From NCBI GenBank assembly GCA_958445555.1, contig CAUCSW010000037.1, positions 1-6,669 on the forward strand: DNA of 6,669 nt, written 5' to 3'. Source of the DNA: an uncultured Clostridia bacterium (lineage in GTDB: Bacteria; Bacillota; Clostridia; Oscillospirales; Acutalibacteraceae). The position numbers were made by a program, and so were the translations under genes. Below are positions 1 to 5,199 of this stretch, piece after piece; positions within the stretch are counted from its first letter, which is position 1; each line of letters begins with the position of its first letter. Below the pieces are notes generated by a model that had not been told where the DNA came from, ran no database searches, and worked only from the letters and a program-made list of their open reading frames with translations.

Positions 1-1179
1 GCCGAAGAGGAGCGGCTTTTATATGTCGCGATAACGAGGGCTTCCGAAAAGGCGGTGTTTGTGATAAGCGAGCGGGACGGCCAGCCCGAAACAGAGCTCG
101 GCACGGAGGAGCTGAGGGACGGAAAGCTCGGCACGGAGACCATACGCTCGGCTGCCTGCTACGCCGACTGGCTGATGGCTGCAGCGGCGCTGACGCCGAT
201 AAGCGGTGAATGCGGCGGATTTAGCGAGGGCGGCTATAAAAAAGACGATTTCGGAAAAGATAACTCCGGAGAAAATGCCACGGGAAAAGGCAGTTCGGGC
301 GAGAGCGGTTTCTGTAACGGTTGCTCGGACGGGAGTCGGTCAGACGAGGGTCGGTCGGACGAAAAGGTTGAGCCGAGCGCCGCGGTGTCATGCGAGCGGC
401 ACGGCTGCTTTGTTATAAAAAAGTACATTGACAGTGTTCCCGAGGAGAGCATGGATGAGGGTCCTGCGGTGTTTCCCGAAGCGGATGAGGCGGCTGCCGC
501 CGAGCTTGCCGAGAGGTTTGCGTTCGGTTATCCTTACGGGGTACCTGCGCTTTCAAAAACGACGGTCAGCAAGATTCTTGCCGCCGAGCATTCGGAGAAT
601 GATTTCAGCCGCCGACCCGCGGTCTGTTCCGAGGGCGGACTCACGCCCGCCGAAAAAGGGACCGCGATGCACAGGTTTATGCAATATGCCGACTTTATCG
701 CCGCGATCGAGGACATAGAAGAGGAGATCGCGAGGCTGGAAGAATGGGAATATCTGAGCGAGGCGGAAGTCGAGTCGCTCGACAGGGATGCGCTCAAGTC
801 GTTCTTCCGCAGCGGGCTCTGCGAGAGGATAAAAAATGCTCCGCTTGTTTTGCGCGAGCAGGACTTTTTGGTTCCGCTTGAGGACAGCGACACCCTCATT
901 CAGGGCTCGGTGGACTGTATTTTCGGCGACGATAAGGGAGTATACATAATCGATTTCAAGACCACCCGTGCCGACAGTGCAGAGCAGCTCATTGAGCTTT
1001 ACCGTCCGCAGCTCCATATATATGCTTCGGCGGTGGCAGAGATAACGGGGCTCCCTGTTTTGGGCAAATACATATATTCCTTCAGGCTCGGTTCCGCGAT
1101 CGAGGTCGTCAGAACAGGAGGGCGCCGCAGATGGACGGTTGCCTTTTGCGTATTCGGAGTGAGTGAGCAGCGGATGTGA
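1..1179 (+). CDS. addA: ATP-dependent helicase/nuclease subunit A (AddA), C-terminal part
   Basis: AddA is the helicase and nuclease subunit of AddAB, which resects double-strand breaks for RecA-dependent repair in the cytoplasm. The gene enters from the left edge; 392 of the roughly 1,200 residues usual for the family are visible. Window residues 3-15 carry UvrD-type helicase motif VI (LLYVAITRA). A glycine, serine and aspartate-rich linker with internal repeats follows at about 70-125. The PD-(D/E)XK nuclease domain follows: GTAMH with H224, IQGSVD with D305, IDFKTT with D318 and K320, and the QxxxY motif Q337-Y341. All nuclease residues are present, so the enzyme looks active. The family-like sequence stops at about residue 370 (YSFRLGSAIEV). 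The remaining 22 residues (RTGGRRRW to SEQRM) do not resemble an AddA end and run into the inverted-repeat region downstream. addB would be expected upstream, outside the window. A PcrA/UvrD helicase is excluded by the nuclease domain. Confidence 0.93.
   Translation, partial: AEEERLLYVAITRASEKAVFVISERDGQPETELGTEELRDGKLGTETIRSAACYADWLMAAAALTPISGECGGFSEGGYKKDDFGKDNSGENATGKGSSGESGFCNGCSDGSRSDEGRSDEKVEPSAAVSCERHGCFVIKKYIDSVPEESMDEGPAVFPEADEAAAAELAERFAFGYPYGVPALSKTTVSKILAAEHSENDFSRRPAVCSEGGLTPAEKGTAMHRFMQYADFIAAIEDIEEEIARLEEWEYLSEAEVESLDRDALKSFFRSGLCERIKNAPLVLREQDFLVPLEDSDTLIQGSVDCIFGDDKGVYIIDFKTTRADSAEQLIELYRPQLHIYASAVAEITGLPVLGKYIYSFRLGSAIEVVRTGGRRRWTVAFCVFGVSEQRM
95..138 (+). repeat. Two-copy direct repeat inside addA
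   Basis: The 14-bp sequence AGCTCGGCACGGAG occurs exactly at 95-108 and at 125-138, offset by 30 bp, or ten codons. It encodes L-G-T-E twice (LGTEELRDGK, then LGTETIRS) just after helicase motif VI. The in-frame spacing suggests a short codon-level duplication in a tolerant surface segment. Confidence 0.6.
334..363 (+). repeat. 15-bp tandem repeat in the AddA linker
   Basis: Two adjacent 15-bp units, 334-348 and 349-363, match at 12 of 15 positions and differ only at one base in each of three codons. They encode SRSDE and GRSDE. They lie in a glycine, serine and aspartate-rich low-complexity stretch (about 211-370) between the helicase core and the nuclease domain, as expected of a flexible, fast-changing linker. 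Confidence 0.6.
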
Positions 1180-1361
1180 GGCAGCGCCGCGCGCCCTCCC
1201 CGAACGGGGAGGGCGCAAAACGGGCAGGGGCTGCGGGCGGTTGGACCGACTGTCCGTTTTGGTTTGTTTTTGGGCAGTGGGCGCCTTTATTGCCGCGGCA
1301 AACGCAATCGCCCGCCCTTGCCCGTTTGATGCGCGCCTTCGGCGCGCATCGCGGCGCTGCC
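1180..1361. other. Four-way-junction inverted-repeat element (possible structured RNA or palindromic repeat)
   Basis: Four stems enclose this stretch. P1 pairs 1180-1190 with 1351-1361 (11 perfect base pairs). P2 pairs 1191-1201 with 1206-1216 (11 perfect, GAAC loop). P3 pairs 1218-1230 with 1315-1327 (13 pairs, one G-U), then after a 3-nt bulge (1231-1233) pairs 1234-1243 with 1305-1314 (10 pairs, one G-U). P4 pairs 1328-1337 with 1341-1350 (10 perfect, TTC loop). Only A1217 is left unpaired at the junction. Inside P3 are a GGAC/GTCC hairpin (1243-1255, sharing pair position 1243 with P3) and the palindrome TTGCCGCGGCAA (1290-1301). P1 starts on the base after the addA stop codon. No convincing coding potential was found in any frame. 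It may be a dispersed palindromic repeat of the genome, a folded 3' UTR of addA, or an independent small RNA. The pairing is read directly; the function is unknown. Confidence 0.6.
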
Positions 1362-1410
1362 GTTCCGCTTTTGCAGCAGCAACGGAGGTATCGGTGGCGA
1401 TCATCAAATG

Positions 1411-1459
1411 ATGCAGGCGAGCCCGCGCACTTTAAGTGCGCGGGCTCGCCTGCATTTTG
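1411..1459 (+). terminator. Strong intrinsic terminator, 22-bp perfect stem
   Basis: Arms 1411-1432 and 1434-1455 are perfectly complementary over 22 nt around the central T1433. In RNA the apical loop would open around CTTTAAG. The right arm is followed by TTTTGT, so on the + strand this is a good Rho-independent terminator for addA transcription. On the - strand the hairpin is followed by a weaker ATCATTTG, so it may also stop transcription from the opposing operon. Apart from a weak CCGTT/AACGG pairing (1360-1364 with 1381-1385), I see nothing in 1362-1410 between the junction element and this hairpin. Confidence 0.75.
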
Positions 1460-1474
1460 TATACCGTATGTTGT

Positions 1475-1511
1475 CGGAGCGGCGCGGAATACGCCGCTCC
1501 GTTTTGCTTTA
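1475..1511 (+). terminator. Second intrinsic terminator-like hairpin
   Basis: CGGAGCGGCG (1475-1484) pairs perfectly with CGCCGCTCCG (1492-1501) around a 7-nt loop. A T-rich tract, GTTTTGCTTT, follows. The direction fits + strand termination behind addA, as a backup to the hairpin 20 bp upstream. No T tract follows on the - strand. From 1512 to 1636 I see no gene, motif or further strong repeat. Confidence 0.65.
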
Positions 1512-1637
1512 CTCATTTTGCACCGCGCCGGTTCGTGTTGCTCAGCGCGTTTTTTGCGGTGTTTTTATCATTTTTACTTTGACGGGTGACGGATGACGGT
1601 GCACCTCTGCGTTGCCTTTTGCACTTTCCGCTTTGAC

Positions 1638-1679
1638 GGGCGGGGAAAGGGCGGGGATAGGGTGAGGAGAGGGTGGGGG
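1638..1679. other. G-tract cluster / C-rich 3' end of the minus-strand operon
   Basis: Seven runs of three or more G lie within 42 bases of the + strand (1638-1640, 1642-1645, 1649-1651, 1653-1656, 1660-1662, 1671-1673, 1675-1679), with several loops of 1-3 nt. This meets the pattern for a DNA G-quadruplex. The same stretch in the transcript of the - strand operon begins about 13 nt after the stop codon of the TIM-barrel gene. There it is C-rich and G-poor, the composition of a Rho utilisation site. No intrinsic terminator with a U tract was found for that operon, so Rho-dependent ending here is a reasonable inference. Confidence 0.45.
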
Positions 1680-1692
1680 CTGCTCCGAAGAT

Positions 1693-2550
1693 CTATTTGC
1701 AAAGCGATTCAAACCGACGCGCTGCCTCGGCGAGTCTTTTTATGCCTTCGATCGTTTCGTCTTCGGTCTTGCAATCGTTCAGATATGTGTCAGCCTCAAG
1801 GGTGTACCACCCCTTATAGTTTATCTTCTTGAGTGCTGCAGCGACCGACTCAAAATCAATGTCCATTGAAAAAGGAATGTTATGACTGTCGTGCCATTTA
1901 TCGTTGTCGTGTATGTGGAGCGCTTTGAGATCGTCACCGAGGGCGAGTATCATTTCCACCGCCGATGTTCCGATGCCTCTCATTTCGGCATGCCCGATAT
2001 CAAGGCAGGCGACAAACAACGGGTTATTTACCGAGCGGAGAAGGGTCGTGAATAATTCCGGCGTTGCACAGGCAGCAGGCAATGCGTGATCGTTCTCTTT
2101 ATCCCAGTTCCACATATTCTCGCTTGCTATCTTAATGCCGTATTCCTCGGCGTAGGGCAGCAGCCCGTTAAATAAGACAGTAGTTTGTCTTATCGTTCCG
2201 TCGTTAAGGGGATGTACGACGCAATAATCGGCACCTGCGGCAGCAGCGCATTCGAGAGCGCGGGGCAGGTATCCGGTTATATCGGGATTGTTGCAGGGAA
2301 AGGGGGCGTGCGCCTGGTTGCATACGATTCCGTTGTCCTCACCGATCTTTTTAAGACGGCGGACAAATTCAAGGCATTCATTGTGATCAAAAGGGTATGC
2401 GGTATGAGATACCGTTCCGTTCGACCAGTTGAACCTCGCCATATCGAACATAGACAGGTCAAAACCGTCAAAGCCCGCCTTTGCGACCTCTTCGACCGCC
2501 TTTTCGTAACTTATATGTTTGGCTATCGAACCTATTTCCGTTGATATCAT
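1693..2550 (-). CDS. Sugar phosphate isomerase/epimerase-like TIM-barrel protein
   Basis: A 285-residue cytoplasmic protein of the xylose isomerase-like TIM-barrel superfamily (AP_endonuc_2 fold), which includes IolE, hydroxypyruvate isomerase and ketose 3-epimerases. Members isomerise or epimerise sugars and related polyols with one divalent metal. Likely metal ligands are E144 (IASENMW), D184 with nearby H187 (CLDIGHAEM), H212 or H214 (ALHIHDND) and E252 (YTLEAD). H81 (NQAHAPF) and H113 (VVHPLN) sit at the ends of early strands, as in relatives. The length is normal and the barrel looks complete. The ATG is preceded by AAAGGGGA (2557-2564 on the + coordinate) with a 6-nt spacer, which fixes the start. 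It is the last gene of a - strand operon, 71 nt after the oxidoreductase. The substrate cannot be read from sequence. An AP endonuclease IV role is unlikely because that enzyme needs a fuller set of zinc ligands. Confidence 0.85.
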   Translation of the reverse strand: MISTEIGSIAKHISYEKAVEEVAKAGFDGFDLSMFDMARFNWSNGTVSHTAYPFDHNECLEFVRRLKKIGEDNGIVCNQAHAPFPCNNPDITGYLPRALECAAAAGADYCVVHPLNDGTIRQTTVLFNGLLPYAEEYGIKIASENMWNWDKENDHALPAACATPELFTTLLRSVNNPLFVACLDIGHAEMRGIGTSAVEMILALGDDLKALHIHDNDKWHDSHNIPFSMDIDFESVAAALKKINYKGWYTLEADTYLNDCKTEDETIEGIKRLAEAARRFESLCK

Positions 2551-2570
2551 AACCGTTCCCCTTTTTTCTC

Positions 2571-2690
2571 GGTGCTTTGGTTTTGTATGGCTTGTTCCGT
2601 TTCGCTTTGTACGGCTTCGTTTTATACTGTGGCGTTTTGGATTGCTCCGCTTTGCGCCGTTTCGCTTTTTATCGCTGCGGATCGCATTTT
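2571..2690. repeat. Degenerate 60-bp tandem duplication at the oxidoreductase 3' end
   Basis: Bases 2571-2619 and 2631-2679 align without gaps at a 60-bp offset, with 34 of 49 positions identical by eye. The match includes the exact 12-mer CCGTTTCGCTTT at 2597-2608 and 2657-2668. One copy lies in the gap before the TIM-barrel gene. The other encodes the last residues of the oxidoreductase, whose tail after about EALFEKM looks unlike a conserved domain. An old local duplication that extended the reading frame would explain both. Confidence 0.45.
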
Positions 2691-3597
2691 TTCAAAGAGT
2701 GCCTCGGCAGTACGAAAAATAAATTCACGTTCTGCTTCGCTGCATTTACAGGTGTCGCCGCGCTCAGGGGGACCCCAGATACCGAAATACTTAGGACCCA
2801 CCCATTTAAAGCATCCCGACGGTTCCAAAAAGCCTTCCGTCAGCGAGCGTGCCGCTTTTTCGGGCGACGGGAAGATCAGTCGCATCGGGTACTTTATCAA
2901 AGACGAAATAAATTGAGGATAGTGAGAGGTTATCCCCGTTGGAGTCACACCGGGGTGTGCCGCCGCCGTGAGGGGAGAATCTCGGTCTTTTAAAAGCTCA
3001 AAAACCGAAAAGGTCAGATACCTTTTCGCATTTCCGTATACCTTTTCGTGCGAACGCCTTTTTTTGAAGTCGATATCATTCCTGTCGGCCGATGAAAACC
3101 CGGCGGCAACGCTGCTCACAATACCGACGAGCGTTTCGCCGCCGCTCTCTTTCTCAAGCTTTTCGAGAACCGGGATAAGCTCCCTTATTATAGTAGGGCG
3201 ACACGAAATTGATCTGAAAAACATTATCCACCCCGAGCGGGGACAATTCCCTTTTGATATGATAGGCTCCCGCGCAATGGATGAATCCCGAAAGAGGGAG
3301 TTTTTTTAACTGCTCGGTAGCCGAGGTCACCGAAGATATATCGGCAAGGTCAACGGAAATGCGGTGTATTTTCGCCGAGGGAAACTCCGACTTAAGCTCG
3401 GTTTCGCGTCTCTTTGACTTTTCGGGATTGCGGTCTAAAAGTATCAATTCCGCGCCGTGACCGAGCAGCATCCGACAAATAAGACCGCCTAAGGTTCCTG
3501 CGGCTCCGGTGACTGCAATGAGTTTGTTTTTCGGGTCAAATGTGTGAGCCGAAGAAGATACGGCATCCGTTTTGCCGAGACGACCGTCCGTTTTCAT
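2622..3597 (-). pseudogene. Short-chain dehydrogenase/reductase, interrupted by one frameshift
   Basis: Two overlapping frames together encode one SDR-family NAD(P)-dependent oxidoreductase of about 324 residues. The 5' part runs from ATG 3597 to about 3190. It holds the Rossmann motif TGAAGTLG (residues 30-37), an acidic residue at the end of the second strand (LILLDRN, D55) that favours NAD over NADP, VDLAD, the HCAGAY form of NNAG, and N130. The 3' part, in the other frame, continues with IRELIPVLEKL, the catalytic serine region IVSSVAA, YGNAK (catalytic Y and K) and HPGVTPTG. Skipping one base near 3189 joins them as SPYY-IRELIP, so the break looks like a single-base insertion. The long segment between Ser and Tyr resembles retinol dehydrogenase-type SDRs. 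The start overlaps the upstream stop by ATGA, which suggests translational coupling. As written it would stop early, without catalytic Tyr and Lys. A sequencing or assembly error is the main alternative. Confidence 0.85.
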
Positions 3598-4661
3598 ATC
3601 CCCAGAATTTCCTTCAGAACGCCTCCGATGACCTTAGCCATACGGCGATTTCCGAGATCATTCGGGTGGCAGGTGTCGACGGTGCAGTCATAATATCCGT
3701 CGCCGTCAAAAAGATGTTCCCCGTCAATAAATTTTACATTTTTATCTCCGCTTTCGACCGCGCGGTCGAAGGTGCTCCGTACCGCCTCCCTGCGTTCGGC
3801 TGCGAAAGGATCGCAGACCCAGTCGGGCTTTGAGATGAACACTATGGGTGTGTCGGGATTCTTGCTGCGGTAGTGTGCATAAAGGGGGAAGTGGGTCTTT
3901 CTAAGGTGCTCGGCATCGGGAGCGTTATGATCGTAGTCGCATACAAAGACCGAGGCGGGCAGGGAGGAGACATATTCCGCCATTTCTGTCTCGCCCTTGC
4001 AGGAGCCCGAGAATCCGAGGTTTACTATATCAACATCGAGTGCACGCGAGATCACCGAGACATACCCGTTGCCCGGGCGGGAGGCGCAGCCTCCCTGCGT
4101 GATAGAGGAGCCGAGGAACACGATCGGGGCAATGTCGCGGTATTTGCCGCCGTGAGCCAAAGTTTTTCCTTTTTCTATGCCGATAAAAAGACTCTTTACC
4201 TGTTGATAGGACGGGAAGTGGATAAGATACTCTGCGGGACGCTCAAGTCCCGAAACATATGCACTGTAGCCGTCTTTCAGATCAAACGGCGGAGCGAAGA
4301 CGCCGCGCATATCAAACTTGCCGTTTTCGTTTTTACGGTAGAGGTCAAAAGAGGAGCTGCCGATGGGCGACATATTGGCGAAGCCGCCCAAAGGGCCTGT
4401 TTCCGCAATAACCGCAATGACCGGAGAATCGGTGAAAAAGCGGATCCTGCCGCCCGCGGTCATATCGTGAAAGGTAAGGACGCCCTCGCTGACGCTTTTT
4501 GCGACATCTGTGGGCATACGCTTGAATACCTCCTGACCGCGCGGGTCATAAAGGCCGTAGATATCGAAGGCGCTTTCCTTTTTGACATCGTACCATTCAA
4601 GCTCACCGAGTTCATCGGCCGAGTGATGCTTCATATTTGAATCTATTTCGTCAATTCTCAT
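3594..4661 (-). CDS. SGNH/GDSL-family hydrolase with N-terminal GxDLY domain
   Basis: A 355-residue esterase-type protein. Residues from about 20 to 170 form an N-terminal beta domain with the signature SSFDLYR (103-109), as in GxDLY-type SGNH hydrolases. The catalytic SGNH domain follows: block I GSSITQG with nucleophile S186, block II NLGFSGS with G216, block III DYDHNAP with N246, and block V DTCHPND with D329 and H332. All catalytic blocks are present. Family members remove acyl groups, often acetyl, from sugars or other small substrates. No signal peptide is visible, so it is probably cytoplasmic. An ATG in the same frame at 4751 is rejected as start because the promoter's predicted start site (about 4757) leaves almost no leader and there is no ribosome site. 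The ATG at 4661 has AGAAAGG about 11 nt upstream. First gene of the operon; its stop overlaps the oxidoreductase start by 4 bp. The substrate is unknown. Confidence 0.88.
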   Translation of the reverse strand: MRIDEIDSNMKHHSADELGELEWYDVKKESAFDIYGLYDPRGQEVFKRMPTDVAKSVSEGVLTFHDMTAGGRIRFFTDSPVIAVIAETGPLGGFANMSPIGSSSFDLYRKNENGKFDMRGVFAPPFDLKDGYSAYVSGLERPAEYLIHFPSYQQVKSLFIGIEKGKTLAHGGKYRDIAPIVFLGSSITQGGCASRPGNGYVSVISRALDVDIVNLGFSGSCKGETEMAEYVSSLPASVFVCDYDHNAPDAEHLRKTHFPLYAHYRSKNPDTPIVFISKPDWVCDPFAAERREAVRSTFDRAVESGDKNVKFIDGEHLFDGDGYYDCTVDTCHPNDLGNRRMAKVIGGVLKEILGI

Positions 4662-4763
4662 CTTTATAAGGACCTTTCTGCTTGTTATATCTGTCCGCCC
4701 GGATTCGGCTGAATCGTACTCGGGGAGTGAGCATGGTTTCACACGCGGCATTTTGCAATTCTG

Positions 4764-4792
4764 ATTATAGCATTGCCGATGATGTAAGTCAA
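4764..4792 (-). promoter_or_regulatory. Near-consensus sigma-A promoter of the minus-strand operon
   Basis: Read on the - strand, TTGACT (4792-4787) and TATAAT (4769-4764) are separated by exactly 17 nt. The A/T-rich stretch just upstream (4793-4811) resembles an UP element. Transcription would begin near 4757, giving a leader of about 95 nt before the hydrolase start at 4661. The leader contains a small hairpin, GATTC/GAATC with a 4-nt loop (4702-4715), optionally extended by CCCG/CGGG. No clear operator was seen. The strength suggests substantial expression. Confidence 0.8.
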
Positions 4793-5023
4793 TCGATTTT
4801 CGTTTTATTTTGAGGGGTGGGCGGCAACGAGAGCGGCAGGGCGGGAGCGGCTGGGTACTGCGTGCCGAGGCAGCAGAAGGGATAACGCGGCACGGGCGGG
4901 GCGGTGATCCTGGGCAGTGTGGTAAGGCGGTGCGGGCAGGGCTTGAAAATCACTCGACATTCGGTGTGCGATTTCAATTTTTCGGCGGTATTTTAAATTA
5001 TTGTATACTTAACGGCAAAGATG

Positions 5024-5032
5024 TGATAAAAT
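5024..5032 (+). promoter_or_regulatory. Probable extended -10 promoter for murD
   Basis: TGATAAAAT (5024-5032) fits an extended -10 element: TG, one base, then TAAAAT. The best -35 candidate, TTGTAT at 5001-5006, is 20 nt away from the hexamer, longer than ideal, so the call rests on the TG extension and the local A/T-rich context. Transcription would begin near 5039-5041. Confidence 0.4.
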
Positions 5033-5184
5033 ATATTTTTAAGAGGCTTGCTTTGCTTCGCTGTGCGACGGCGCTTTTGTTTGCAACGGGTCGTGATCCT
5101 TTTTGTGGCGGGTCATATCCTTTATTTGCAAGCGGGGCGGTTTTGTCGGACGGAGGGCGCAGCGGCTGCAAAAAGTCTGTTTTC

Positions 5185-5190
5185 GGAGGG
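5185..5190 (+). promoter_or_regulatory. Ribosome binding site that sets the murD start
   Basis: GGAGGG lies 9 nt before ATG 5200. It is the only strong Shine-Dalgarno sequence near the beginning of the MurD homology and rules out the longer open frame that begins at 4810. Confidence 0.8.
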
Positions 5191-5199
5191 CCTGAGGCT

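Larger units (their letters stand above)
4793..5199 (+). other. Divergent intergenic region and long murD leader
   Basis: This stretch of about 400 bp holds no convincing gene. The murD frame stays open upstream to 4810, but its translation (rich in G and R, no family resemblance) and the strong ribosome site at 5185 argue against coding. The first part (4812-4942) is G-rich on the + strand, with a CGTGCCG/CGGCACG inverted repeat (4861-4867 with 4888-4894). An A/T-rich patch at 4990-5040 holds the probable murD promoter. Between it and murD is a leader of about 160 nt containing two similar segments, CGGGTCGTGATCCTTT and CGGGTCATATCCTTT. A 60-codon frame starting with TTG at 5048 and overlapping the murD start encodes one hydrophobic stretch (RVVILFVAGHILYL). 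Its ribosome site is poorly placed, so it is not called as a gene. Confidence 0.5.

Noticed and set aside
553..1407. Open frame of 284 codons on the - strand
   Set aside because: It lies antisense to AddA and then crosses the inverted-repeat region. Its translation is rich in R, A and P and resembles no family; it is a shadow of GC-rich coding sequence.
1109..1516. Open frame of 135 codons on the - strand (and the three + strand frames of 62-137 codons in the same region)
   Set aside because: They arise because palindromic GC-rich DNA lacks stop codons in many frames. No ribosome site, motif or codon pattern supports translation.
1180..1692. CRISPR array or tRNA-like cloverleaf
   Set aside because: No regularly spaced direct repeats occur. 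The four-stem fold is far larger than a tRNA and lacks T-arm and anticodon-arm features.
3154..3224. Programmed ribosomal frameshift in the SDR gene
   Set aside because: The shift needed is +1 and the site shows no known slippery sequence, adjacent stop codon or stimulating Shine-Dalgarno. Mutation or sequencing error is simpler.
3873..4640. Open frame of 255 codons on the + strand
   Set aside because: It is fully antisense to the SGNH hydrolase, whose catalytic motifs are clear, and its own translation shows no domain.
4662..4751. 30-residue N-terminal extension of the SGNH hydrolase
   Set aside because: The promoter -10 ends at 4764, so transcription would start about 6 nt from this ATG. 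No ribosome site is present, and the residues are not signal-peptide-like.
4810..5199. 130-residue N-terminal extension of MurD
   Set aside because: It is G/R-rich without family resemblance, and the final length of 590 would far exceed MurD. A good Shine-Dalgarno site sits before ATG 5200.
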